64,000 bases of DNA, taken from Comamonadaceae bacterium ALPHA2B. Lineage in GTDB: Bacteria > Pseudomonadota > Gammaproteobacteria > Burkholderiales > Burkholderiaceae_C. Position numbers and translations under genes: made by a program. Shown here in pieces: positions 39,552 to 48,031 of the stretch. A model generated the notes under the pieces. That model saw nothing but the letters and a program-made list of their open reading frames with translations, had not been told where the DNA came from and searched no databases. Positions within the stretch are counted from its first letter, which is position 1. The number at the start of each line of letters is the position of its first letter. The stretch is from positions 1 to 64,000 of the forward strand of contig SCOE01000032.1 of the NCBI GenBank assembly GCA_005503065.1, in the 5' to 3' direction.

Positions 39552-40610
39552 ATGAGGATTGCGCAGGTGGCTCCGCTGTTCGAGTCCGTGCCGCCCCGGC
39601 TCTACGGAGGCACTGAGCGCGTGGTGGCGCACCTCACGGATGCGCTGGTCGATCAGGGCCATGAAGTGACCCTGTTCGCGGCCGGCGAGACGCAGACCAA
39701 GGCGCGGCTGGTCGCGACGCGCTCGCGGCCGCTGCGCCTGGACGATGGCCGGCTGAATTCGGACCTCGCCAGCCACCTGTCGATGATGCACGAGGTCCGC
39801 CGGCGGGCCGACGCCTTCGACGTCATCCACTTCCACGTCGACCTCATCCACTTTCCCTTCTTCGAGACGATGCCCGAACGCACCCTCACGACGCTGCACG
39901 GACGGCTCGACATCGACGATTTGCGCGGGGTGTACGAGCGCTGGCATGCCTACCCGCTGGTGTCCATCTCCCGCAGCCAGCGCCTGCCGCTCCCGGACGC
40001 GAACTGGTGCGCCACCGTGCAGCACGGCATGCTGCCGACGCATTACCGTCTCAGCCCCCAGGCGCAGGACGGCTACCTCGCCTTTCTCGGCCGCATCTCG
40101 CCAGAGAAGCGGCCCGACCGTGCGATCGAGATCGCCAAGGCTGCGGGCATTCCGCTGAAGATCGCCGCAAAGGTGGACGCCGCCGACCGCAACTACTTCG
40201 ATGCCTGCATCCGGCCATTGCTGGACCATCCGCTGGTCGAGTTCGTCGGAGAGATCGGCGACGCCGAGAAGAGCACGTTCCTCGGCAGCGCCCGGGCGCT
40301 GCTGTTCCCCATCGACTGGCCTGAACCCTTCGGCCTCGTCATGATCGAGGCGATGGCCTGCGGGACACCCGTCGTCGCCTGGCGCTGTGGCTCCGTCGAG
40401 GAGGTGGTGGAGCATGGCGTGTCGGGCTTCATCGTCGACGACATGGCCGGCGCAGTGAAAGCGGTGCGGGACATTGGTGAGCTGTCGCGCTCGCGCGTGC
40501 GCCGCGTCTTCGACGAGCGCTTCACCGCGCACGCGATGGCCGAACGCTACGCCCGCCTCTACTGGACGCTGGCGCAGGCCCGCCACCTGCACGAAGGCGA
40601 AGTGGCATGA
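39552..40610 (+). CDS. glycosyltransferase family 4
   Basis: 352-aa GT-B enzyme. N-terminal IAQVAPLFESVPPRLYGGTERVV is the acceptor-side signature, and EPFGLVMIEAMACGTPVVAW carries the E-x7-E nucleotide-sugar motif. The start is the ATG at 39552, beginning the typical MRIAQVAP. The stop overlaps the debranching-type gene by 4 bp, so both probably act on one glucan or glycan. Confidence 0.9.
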   Translation: MRIAQVAPLFESVPPRLYGGTERVVAHLTDALVDQGHEVTLFAAGETQTKARLVATRSRPLRLDDGRLNSDLASHLSMMHEVRRRADAFDVIHFHVDLIHFPFFETMPERTLTTLHGRLDIDDLRGVYERWHAYPLVSISRSQRLPLPDANWCATVQHGMLPTHYRLSPQAQDGYLAFLGRISPEKRPDRAIEIAKAAGIPLKIAAKVDAADRNYFDACIRPLLDHPLVEFVGEIGDAEKSTFLGSARALLFPIDWPEPFGLVMIEAMACGTPVVAWRCGSVEEVVEHGVSGFIVDDMAGAVKAVRDIGELSRSRVRRVFDERFTAHAMAERYARLYWTLAQARHLHEGEVA

Positions 40611-42757
40611 GCGAACTCGCCGGGACCAGGCCGGAGGGCGCGGCCACCACGTCGCTGCCGCGCACGCCCGATCACCTCTACGTGCTCAAGGACGCAGACA
40701 GCTTCGTGGTGGCCGACACCTATGGCGACATCGCCGGGTCGGGCGACGGCTTCTTTCGCGACGACACGCGGTTGCTCTCGCGCTTGCATCTGCTGCTGGA
40801 GGGCGAACGGCCCACGCTGCTGTCGAGTGCGGTGAGCCGCGACAACGTCTTCTTCACGGCCCATCTGACCAACCGGCCCTTGCCGCCTCTGGGGGGCGAA
40901 TCGCTGCCGCAGGGTGTGATGCACATCCAGCGCCGCCGCCTGCTGTGGGACGGACTGCTGCGCGAATGCATCACCGTCACCAACCACGGCCGGGCGGCCG
41001 CCCGCCTGCAACTCGGCATGGCGTACGCCGCCGACTTCAGCGACACCTTCGAGGTGCGCGGTGAGCGCCGCTCCCGCCGCGGAGAATTTCTGGCACCGCA
41101 CGTGGAGGACTCCGAAGTCGAGCTCGGTTACCGTGGGCTCGACGGCCTGGAGCGACGCACCCGCCTGGCTTTCTCGATCCAGCCGACGTCGATCGACAGC
41201 GAGCGCTGCGGGTTCGAGTTGATCGTGGGGGGACGCGAGAGCATCGCGCTGTATATGGACATCGGGCCCGACGCCAGCGTGCCGAGCCGCGCGAAGTTCC
41301 GTGCGGCGGCCGCCGCCGCGCGCCGCAGCATGCGCGTGCGCCAACGCGGCGGCGCGAGGGTGCGCACGCCGGCGCGCCAGTTCCAGGCCTGGCTGGACCG
41401 TTCCGCGGCCGACCTCGCGCTGTTGACGACGATGCTGCCCACGGGGTCTTACCCCTACGCGGGTATTCCGTGGTTTTCGACCCCCTTCGGCCGCGACGCG
41501 ATCGTCACTGCGTTGCAGACCCTGTGGCTCACGCCCGCGCTGGCGCGAGGCGTCCTGGCCTACCTCGCGAGCCACCAGGCGCAAGAAACCTCGGCATTCC
41601 GGGATGCAGAGCCCGGAAAGATCATGCACGAGCTTCGCAAGGGGGAGATGACGGCGACTGGCGAACTGCCCTTCGGGCGCTATTACGGGGGCGTGGACAC
41701 CACGCCGTTGTTCGTCGTACTGGGCGCCGCTTACGCGCGGCGCACGGCGGACCGCGCCTTCATCGCCGGCCTCTGGCCGGCCCTGGTGGCCGCGACCGGC
41801 TGGATCCAGCGCAATGCCGAACGGCATGGGGGCTTGCTCTGCTATGCGCGCGCGCAGGCCTCGGGCTTGGCCAACCAGGGCTGGAAGGACAGTCACGATT
41901 CGATCTTCCACGAGGACGGCCGCACACCCGATGGCCCGATCGCGCTGGTCGAGGTACAGGGCTATGCGGTGGCCGCGCTCCAGGGCATGGCGCGATTGGC
42001 CCGTTGGCTGGGGGACGCGCCCGCAGCCAGCGGCTACGCACAAGCCGCCGCCGTCTGGGCTGAACGCGTGGAAGCGCGCTTCTGGCAGGAGGACATGCAG
42101 TTCTACGCGCTCGCGCTGGATGGCGCGGGGGCGCCTTGTCGCGTCGTGGCCTCGAATGCGGGCCACCTGCTCTACACCGGGCTGCCGGGAGAAGCGCGCG
42201 GCCGCGCCGTGGCTCGGCAGTTGCTCGCGTCTGGGTTGCGATCGGGCTGGGGCGTACGCACGCTCTCGTCGAACGCTGCGCGCTTCAACCCCATGTCCTA
42301 CCACAACGGGTCGGTGTGGCCGCATGACGTCGCGTTGTGCGCCGCAGGCATGGCTCGCTATGGCGAGCGGGACGGTGCGGCCCGATTGACCAGCGAGATG
42401 TTCGACTGCGCGAGCCAGGTCGGCATGCGGCTGCCCGAACTCTTCTGCGGCTTCGAGCGCGTGCGTGGCGAGGCGCCTGTCTCCTATCCCGTCGCCTGCC
42501 TGCCCCAGGCCTGGGCGGCGGGCTCCGTATTCATGCTGCTGCAAGGCTGCCTGGGTGTGGAAATCGACGCCATCGAAGGTCGCATCGTGGTCGAGCAACC
42601 GGTTCTCCCGGAAGACATCGAGACGTTGGTGCTTCGCGAGCTGCACCTACCGCAGGGCACCGTGGACCTCACCTTGCAGCGCCGCGGCGCAACGGTGCAA
42701 GTCGTCGTCGCTCGAGGGGCAGGCGCCGAGCGCCTGCAGGTCGACCTGCTGCTCTGA
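40607..42757 (+). CDS. amylo-alpha-1,6-glucosidase / glycogen-debranching-like glycoside hydrolase
   Basis: 716 aa. An N-terminal beta-rich domain (VVADTYGDIAGSGDGFFRDDTRLLSR) is joined to a C-terminal (alpha/alpha)6 barrel: PWFSTPFGRDAIVTALQTLW, QGWKDSHDSIFHEDG and YHNGSVWPHDVALCAAGMA hold likely catalytic Asp/Glu residues. Predicted to act on alpha-glucan branches or related oligosaccharides. Ends at 42757 with a clean stop. Confidence 0.88.
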   Translation: MSELAGTRPEGAATTSLPRTPDHLYVLKDADSFVVADTYGDIAGSGDGFFRDDTRLLSRLHLLLEGERPTLLSSAVSRDNVFFTAHLTNRPLPPLGGESLPQGVMHIQRRRLLWDGLLRECITVTNHGRAAARLQLGMAYAADFSDTFEVRGERRSRRGEFLAPHVEDSEVELGYRGLDGLERRTRLAFSIQPTSIDSERCGFELIVGGRESIALYMDIGPDASVPSRAKFRAAAAAARRSMRVRQRGGARVRTPARQFQAWLDRSAADLALLTTMLPTGSYPYAGIPWFSTPFGRDAIVTALQTLWLTPALARGVLAYLASHQAQETSAFRDAEPGKIMHELRKGEMTATGELPFGRYYGGVDTTPLFVVLGAAYARRTADRAFIAGLWPALVAATGWIQRNAERHGGLLCYARAQASGLANQGWKDSHDSIFHEDGRTPDGPIALVEVQGYAVAALQGMARLARWLGDAPAASGYAQAAAVWAERVEARFWQEDMQFYALALDGAGAPCRVVASNAGHLLYTGLPGEARGRAVARQLLASGLRSGWGVRTLSSNAARFNPMSYHNGSVWPHDVALCAAGMARYGERDGAARLTSEMFDCASQVGMRLPELFCGFERVRGEAPVSYPVACLPQAWAAGSVFMLLQGCLGVEIDAIEGRIVVEQPVLPEDIETLVLRELHLPQGTVDLTLQRRGATVQVVVARGAGAERLQVDLLL

Positions 42758-43202
42758 ACTCAGCTAGAGCGAGGCAAGCCCGCCCGCGGCGAGCTTGGTC
42801 ATGTGTGCTCGCGGGCTCTGAACCGATCCGCGCTACATGCGTGCAACGCCAATGCTGTCGTTGGCACCAGTGCTCGACTTTCCATCCACGCCGATTACGC
42901 AAAGTGGGGCAAGGTGGTGATGGCGTCCGGCTTGAAGCCCGAATAGCCTGGCGCCACGCGTCCCGGCGCTTGTCGAAACCGCTGGCCGCCAGCCCGCGAG
43001 TTCTGGTGCTAGAGGAGGCGGCCAGCGTTGAGCAGCTTTGTCCGCCATCCAGTCGCCGGGCAGCCGAGGCTGCCCCGGTCGACGCGGCAAGGATGCCAGA
43101 TGCCGGAAAAGTTGTCGGCCATTGAGCCTGGATAGCTTGCATGAGGCCAAATGGAAGGCAGCCTGAGCTGCCGCAAAACGGGCCTGGACCGGTCCCGCGC
43201 AG
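42758..43202. other. gene-free gap holding a TctC gene remnant
   Basis: Apart from the short TctC C-terminus at 42893-42946, no supported gene or RNA was found in this interval of about 450 bp. Confidence 0.5.
42893..42946 (+). pseudogene. C-terminal remnant of a TctC receptor gene
   Basis: The plus-strand frame GAT TAC GCA ... TAG reads DYAKWGKVVMASGLKPE then stop, the characteristic last 17 residues of a Bug/TctC receptor (usual form RKWGxVVKASGxxPx). No upstream part of the gene remains. Marks a past deletion next to the chimeric TctC gene, which is itself missing its own end. Confidence 0.6.
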
Positions 43203-44849
43203 CTACTTCTGTGCACCCCTTGCGTGCCGTGCGAACGCCATGAGTTGCAGGTCGCGCCAGTGAGACCGATCTCGCAGCTTTTCCTTCGGCAGCACCGCGC
43301 GACGTTGCGCCTCGACCTCGGCGATCAGCGCGTCATCCCAGGCATCTGAGTGATTCCTTGAAGCGCCGATGCCCTGGTAAAGCGGCCCCAGCCGCCGGGC
43401 ATAGTCGGCGACGCCACCCACCGCGTTGAGATCGATGGTCTCAAAGGGCCCCATGAAGGACCAGCGCCACCCCAGGCCGTCACGCACGGTCTTGTCGATG
43501 TCCTCCACTGACGCGATGCCGTCCTTGACCAACGCCCAGGCCTCTCTGAGAAGCACGGCCTGCAGGCGATTGAGGACAAAGCCATCGATCTCGCGTCTCA
43601 CGGTAATCGGACTCTGGCCGCAAGCCAGCATCAACTCCCGGGCAAGATCCAGGGCAATCCCTCCGGTCTCGGGCGACGGCACAAGTTCGACCAGCGGGAT
43701 CAATGACGGTGGATTGACCGGATGCACGACAAGCACGCGGCTGCTGATTCGCAACCCTGCTGCAAAGGCAGAGGCCGGGATGCCTGACGTAGAACTGCCG
43801 ACCACAGCGTCCCGGATCACAGCGCTGAGCTTCTTCACGTCGCCCTCAAGCCACTTGCGGGCTTCGGCTGAGCCCACGAACGTCGGCTGCACCTCCAGAT
43901 CGTTCAAGCTCTTCATGATGGCTGGATCGTTCATGGCATCTCGGAAAGCGCCTTCGAGGCGCTGCAACACGGGCGCGGGAGTTCCTGCCGGCGCGGAGAT
44001 CGTGACCAGCTGTTCATTGCCATCGAGCTCCGGATAGCCCTGTTCGCCCGTTGTCCCGGCATTGGGCAGGAGTGGCAGCCGCGTAGGCCGCTGCACCGCA
44101 ATCACCCGCAGCCCCGCGCCATCCATCTGCTTGACCAGCGAGCTGTAGGGCAGGACGCAGGCGTCGACGTCGCCTGCCTTGATCGCGGTCAGCGCCGGCG
44201 CAACGCCGTTGTAGGGAATGTGGGTGATGTTCAGCTTCTGGCCGGGGTGGTTCTTCTGGAAGGCAAACCTGAACATTTCCAGTTGAAGGTGGTTGATGCC
44301 GTTGGCGCCCGTGGAGCAGACGCTCAGTCCGCCAGGCCTGCTGTTTGCCAATGCCACGAGTTCGGGCAATGTCTTGGCCGGAATCTTGTCGCTGACGGCG
44401 AACAAGGACGTGTAAATACCCAGACCCGCGACGGGCGCGTAGTCCTTCAGGCTGAATTCGTGGTTGCGAACGAGCAGATGCACAAACCCGAATGCCGAGC
44501 CGGACGCGATGAACAGCGTGTAGCCGTCCGGCTTGGACGTGGCTGCGGCACGCGCTCCAACGGCGCTGCCGGCGCCAGGACGGTTGACGATCACGACCGG
44601 CTGGCCGAGGAGCTCGTTGACCTTCTTGCCCAGGACGCGGGCCGTCGCGTCCAGGCTGCCGCCGGCAGCGAAGGGAACAATGATGCTGATCGGACCCTGC
44701 GGAAACGCGGGCTCGGCGGCCGAAGCCGGACGGAGGCCACCGGCCAGGGCAACCGATGCCAGCAGTGCGAGATGGAGGTGGCGGCCGAGCCGCGGCACCT
44801 GAAGGGTGAAGTGGGCACGGCGTGCCAGCCCGGCGATGGTCGGGATCAT
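43203..44849 (-). CDS. chimera: TctC receptor fused to the C-terminal part of a 3-hydroxyacyl-CoA dehydrogenase
   Basis: 548 aa in one frame. Residues 1-348 are a nearly whole Bug/TctC receptor: signal peptide cleaved near ASA-AEP, then PISIIVPFAAGGSLDATA. From about 349 the sequence changes to a lambda-crystallin-like 3-hydroxyacyl-CoA dehydrogenase, beginning in the SSTSG segment, with VVHPVNPP (catalytic His) and REIDGFVLNRLQ, but lacking the Rossmann NAD domain. An in-frame deletion between two neighbouring genes is the simplest explanation. A signal peptide would send a cytosolic dehydrogenase half to the periplasm. GGAGAC lies before the ATG. Third gene of the Rieske operon. Confidence 0.88.
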   Translation of the reverse strand: MIPTIAGLARRAHFTLQVPRLGRHLHLALLASVALAGGLRPASAAEPAFPQGPISIIVPFAAGGSLDATARVLGKKVNELLGQPVVIVNRPGAGSAVGARAAATSKPDGYTLFIASGSAFGFVHLLVRNHEFSLKDYAPVAGLGIYTSLFAVSDKIPAKTLPELVALANSRPGGLSVCSTGANGINHLQLEMFRFAFQKNHPGQKLNITHIPYNGVAPALTAIKAGDVDACVLPYSSLVKQMDGAGLRVIAVQRPTRLPLLPNAGTTGEQGYPELDGNEQLVTISAPAGTPAPVLQRLEGAFRDAMNDPAIMKSLNDLEVQPTFVGSAEARKWLEGDVKKLSAVIRDAVVGSSTSGIPASAFAAGLRISSRVLVVHPVNPPSLIPLVELVPSPETGGIALDLARELMLACGQSPITVRREIDGFVLNRLQAVLLREAWALVKDGIASVEDIDKTVRDGLGWRWSFMGPFETIDLNAVGGVADYARRLGPLYQGIGASRNHSDAWDDALIAEVEAQRRAVLPKEKLRDRSHWRDLQLMAFARHARGAQK

Positions 44850-44895
44850 TGCTCGTCTCCTTGCAAGACGTGGGTCGGAGGTTCCGGTCGGCCTG

Positions 44896-46179
44896 TCAGG
44901 CCTGAGCGGCGGGAGCTTGTTCGGGGCGGGCGGTTTTCATGAGCGCCTCCGCCTTGTCGGGATCGAGCCCTTCCGGCAGAACCGTCTGCGTGGCCCGCAC
45001 CCTGTAGAGATGTGGCATGAGCGAGGCCTCTGGCCGCTCGCCGCGGTCCTGGCAGGCCAGCGCCGCATCGATCAGCGTTCTGCGCATGGCGACCACGGCC
45101 CGATCGCTGCTGCCGAGGTTCTCGCGCGTTCGGTCCACGATGGCGCCCGCCGTCTCGCACACCATCGCATCCTGTGCACGCACGCCGGCGATGCCTGTGA
45201 ACGACACGGTCTTCTGCAACTGGCGGTCGATCAGATAGTTGTTGTCCAGGCGCTCCGTCGGATGCGTGGTGCCCGGTACGACCCTGCGATGCGCCGTGTC
45301 ACCGTTTCGCCATGCCGTCAGTTCCTTTTCGCCCAGCCGGCGATCCGGGCGGAACGTCACACAGATCACCCAGCAGCGCTCGTCATTCATGGGCACCCAC
45401 ATTCGCACCAGACGGGCATCGTCGGGATGTGGAGGAATCATGGTGTAGAACGGCATGAGGAACTGGTTCAGGCGCCAGTAGCGCTGTCCCTCAGCCGTCC
45501 TGCGTCCGTTGCAGGCCATGAAGCCGGCCGGCGTCGGCAGAATCTTCCAGACCGGTGCCTTGTCGTCGCGGAAGTATTGCCCGGTCAATGTCTGGGCGTC
45601 GCCCTCGGTCTTGTTGACGAGGCTGTGGAGGAAGCCCACGTGCGCGCTGTCCAGTTCGCCCTCCATCGCCTGGGCGTAGTTGCAATCCTGCTCCCAGCGC
45701 GAAGCGTAGATGTGGTCTTCCGGCAGGCCCAGCCATTCAAAATCGGGCAGCGGTGGAGCTTCGCCCTCACCCATGTACACCCACAGCACGCCGCCGGCCA
45801 GGCGCGCGGGATAGGCCCTCGCCCTGACCTTCGAGCACATCGGGCTGCCTGCGGGCTCGGTAGGCATGTCGAGGCACTTGCCCTCGACCGAGAACTTCCA
45901 GCCGTGATAGACGCAGCGCACGCCCCCCTCCTCGTTGCGGCCGAAGAAGAGGCTGGCACCCCGGTGCGGGCAGTGCTCTTCCAGCACGCCGACCCGATCC
46001 TGCGTGTCGCGGAACACCACCAGGAACTCGCCCAGGAGCGTCAGGCGCACCGGCGGTTCGTCGGCGGGCGGGATTTCGCGCTCTAGCATGGCCGGCGTCC
46101 AGAAGGAGCGCATCAGCTTGCCCATCGGTGTTCCCGGGGCGGTGCGCGTCAGGATTTCATTGTTCTCTTTGCTCAGCAT
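44896..46179 (-). CDS. Rieske aromatic ring-hydroxylating oxygenase, alpha subunit (phthalate-dioxygenase type)
   Basis: 427 aa. The Rieske cluster is bound by EHCPHRGASL and CVYHGWKF; the mononuclear iron by ELDSAHVGFLHS (Asp-His-His type). The overall form matches the single-component-alpha oxygenases of the phthalate 4,5-dioxygenase group. It needs the reductase at 49258-50196 or another. Between an upstream tctC and the downstream chimera on the minus strand. No beta subunit nearby. Substrate unknown. Confidence 0.88.
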   Translation of the reverse strand: MLSKENNEILTRTAPGTPMGKLMRSFWTPAMLEREIPPADEPPVRLTLLGEFLVVFRDTQDRVGVLEEHCPHRGASLFFGRNEEGGVRCVYHGWKFSVEGKCLDMPTEPAGSPMCSKVRARAYPARLAGGVLWVYMGEGEAPPLPDFEWLGLPEDHIYASRWEQDCNYAQAMEGELDSAHVGFLHSLVNKTEGDAQTLTGQYFRDDKAPVWKILPTPAGFMACNGRRTAEGQRYWRLNQFLMPFYTMIPPHPDDARLVRMWVPMNDERCWVICVTFRPDRRLGEKELTAWRNGDTAHRRVVPGTTHPTERLDNNYLIDRQLQKTVSFTGIAGVRAQDAMVCETAGAIVDRTRENLGSSDRAVVAMRRTLIDAALACQDRGERPEASLMPHLYRVRATQTVLPEGLDPDKAEALMKTARPEQAPAAQA

Positions 46180-46245
46180 GGCGATGGGGAGTGGCTGTTG
46201 AGTTGCGCGAAAGTGGATCTGCAGCTGCCAGGCCCACGGTTGATA

Positions 46246-47211
46246 TCAGTCGGCCTTGGCACCGGATGCCTCAATCACGGGGGCCCATTTCAGGATGTCC
46301 GCGCGGATGCGCCTGTCGTATTCCTCGGGGCTGGAGCCGACGGGATCCAGGCCCATGTCGAGCAGCTTGCGGGCGAACTCCGGCGCATGCGCAGCGCGCG
46401 CGATGTCTGTACTGATCTTCTGCACGATGGCCGCCGGCGTGCCCGCCGGCGCGATCACGCCGACGCTGCTCTGGGCTGACACGCCGGGCACGGTCTCGGC
46501 AACCACCGGAATGTCGGTCACGCTGGCGGGCCGCGACGGACTGAACAGAGCGATGGGTTTGAGCTTCCCGGCCTTGATGAGGCCGGCGCTGGCGTAGTAG
46601 GTGTCCATCAGCAGCGGCACCTGCCCGCCCATCACGTCCTGTTGTGCCGGCGCGCCCCCGCGGTAGGGCACGTGGACGATGTTCACGCCCGCCTTGACCT
46701 TCAGAAGCTCCATCACCAGGTGGTGCGCGGTACCGCTTCCCGGGCTCGCATAGCTGAGGCGCCCAGGCTGCCGCCGGGCCAGCTCCAGCAACTCTGCGAG
46801 ATTGCCCGCCGGCAGCGACGGGTTGGCATCCAGGATGATGTGCTGCACACCCACCTCAGACACCGGCTGGAGATCCTTCAGCGTGTCGTAGGGCAGGTTC
46901 GATCTCAGCGTCGGATTGATCGCATGGGACGACACGGCAATGCCCAGCGTGTAGCCATCCGGCGGGGCCTTGGCGACCAGGTTGGTCGCCAGGACGGCGC
47001 CAGCGCCGGGCCGGTTGTCGACGACCACCGGCTGGCCCCACACCTCCGAAAGCTTCTGCGCCAGCAATCGCCCTTGCGCATCAGTCGAGCCACCCGGCGG
47101 AAACGGAATGACAAGTCGTACCGGCCGGGCCGGCCAGTCGTCTTGCGCCCGGACCTGCGAGGAAATAACCAGCGGAAGCAGGGGCAGCGCCAGGCGCATC
47201 CTGTTTTTCAT
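46246..47211 (-). CDS. Bug/TctC-family tripartite tricarboxylate receptor
   Basis: 321 aa from the ATG at 47211. Signal peptide MKNRMRLALPLLPLVISSQVRA is followed by the Bug start WPARPVRLVIPFPPGGSTDA. Heads the left operon (tctC, Rieske oxygenase, chimera), divergent from marR. Likely captures the substrate of the local oxygenases; no TctA/B present. Confidence 0.9.
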   Translation of the reverse strand: MKNRMRLALPLLPLVISSQVRAQDDWPARPVRLVIPFPPGGSTDAQGRLLAQKLSEVWGQPVVVDNRPGAGAVLATNLVAKAPPDGYTLGIAVSSHAINPTLRSNLPYDTLKDLQPVSEVGVQHIILDANPSLPAGNLAELLELARRQPGRLSYASPGSGTAHHLVMELLKVKAGVNIVHVPYRGGAPAQQDVMGGQVPLLMDTYYASAGLIKAGKLKPIALFSPSRPASVTDIPVVAETVPGVSAQSSVGVIAPAGTPAAIVQKISTDIARAAHAPEFARKLLDMGLDPVGSSPEEYDRRIRADILKWAPVIEASGAKAD

Positions 47212-47289
47212 CGTGTGTCTCCTTGGCCCGTGGCGGCCAGCTTGTTCTTGTCCGTACGTGACGATGTCTGCAGATCGACAACCAAACGA

Positions 47290-47305
47290 TTGCATTGTGC
47301 AAGTA
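47290..47305. promoter_or_regulatory. predicted MarR operator in the tctC/marR divergent region
   Basis: TTGCATTGTGCAAGTA; arms TTGCA / TGCAA (47290-47302) with one imperfect central pair. It shares TTGCATNNTGCAAGTA with the perfect palindrome at 47967-47991. Lies between tctC (47211) and marR (47456). Confidence 0.6.
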
Positions 47306-47455
47306 TTTTTTTGGATCTGCAAGAGCGCCCGTCGCAATGGATCTTCTGGAGTCAAGACAATCGCCAAGCGCCGAAATATTGCGGATTGCTGGCGAAGAGC
47401 GGGCGGCAGCTATGCTCCAGATGCAACGACGCTCCGCCGCACAGCCTTCGCATCC

Positions 47456-47941
47456 ATGGCCACCAAGAAAAAGCCTTCTCTCGAACACTGGATCTCCTAC
47501 AGGTTCGGCCTCATCGCCTCCCGCATCGGCGCCGTGATGTCGGCCCGCTACGTGGCTCCCCACGACCTGCCCATGCCCGCCTGGCGCTCGCTGGCCGTCA
47601 TTGCCCGCTTCGGCCCTCTCTCCGCTGGTGAATTGGGTGAACGAACCTCGTCCGACCCGTTTCGCGTCGTCCGCGCCATCGATCTGCTGGTCAAGCGTGG
47701 CCTGATCACCCGGGCGCCTGACCCCTCCGACAGGCGGCGGGCCCGGCTGGAATTGACCGCTGAGGGACGTGCGCTTTACGAGGACATCGAACAAGGCGCC
47801 ATCGCGAACGAGAAATTCATTCGCGCCGGCCTCACCGCCCAGGAGGTCCGGATGCTCGAGAGCATGCTGGACCGCATCGACGCGCAAGTGCAGGCCCTGG
47901 GCGCTGGCGTGGCCGCGCCAGCGCAGGCCGAGAAGGCCTAG
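47456..47941 (+). CDS. MarR family transcriptional regulator
   Basis: 161-aa winged helix protein. Helix-turn-helix and wing: LSAGELGERTSSDPFRVVRAIDLLVKRGLI then TRAPDPSDRRRARLELTAEGRALYE. Probably a dimeric repressor of the divergent Rieske operons. ATG at 47456 gives the usual N-terminus; the longer upstream frame overlaps the divergent promoter. Confidence 0.9.
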   Translation: MATKKKPSLEHWISYRFGLIASRIGAVMSARYVAPHDLPMPAWRSLAVIARFGPLSAGELGERTSSDPFRVVRAIDLLVKRGLITRAPDPSDRRRARLELTAEGRALYEDIEQGAIANEKFIRAGLTAQEVRMLESMLDRIDAQVQALGAGVAAPAQAEKA

Positions 47942-47966
47942 CCGGCAACGTCTTGCGGCGACCTAT

Positions 47967-47991
47967 TATTACTTGCATAATGCAAGTAATA
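47967..47991. promoter_or_regulatory. perfect palindrome, predicted MarR operator before the second Rieske gene
   Basis: A 25-bp perfect inverted repeat: TATTACTTGCAT, a central A, then its exact reverse complement. It lies 26 bp after the marR stop and about 40 bp before the Rieske gene at 48032. Length and symmetry suit a MarR dimer; a second copy of the core is at 47290-47305. Confidence 0.75.
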
Positions 47992-48031
47992 GGGCCGTTT
48001 CTGCGCCCTTGCGAACCCCGCGAGACAACCG

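Noticed and set aside
40559-42646. Minus-strand frame of 695 codons
   Set aside because: Antisense of the debranching-type gene; no motif seen.
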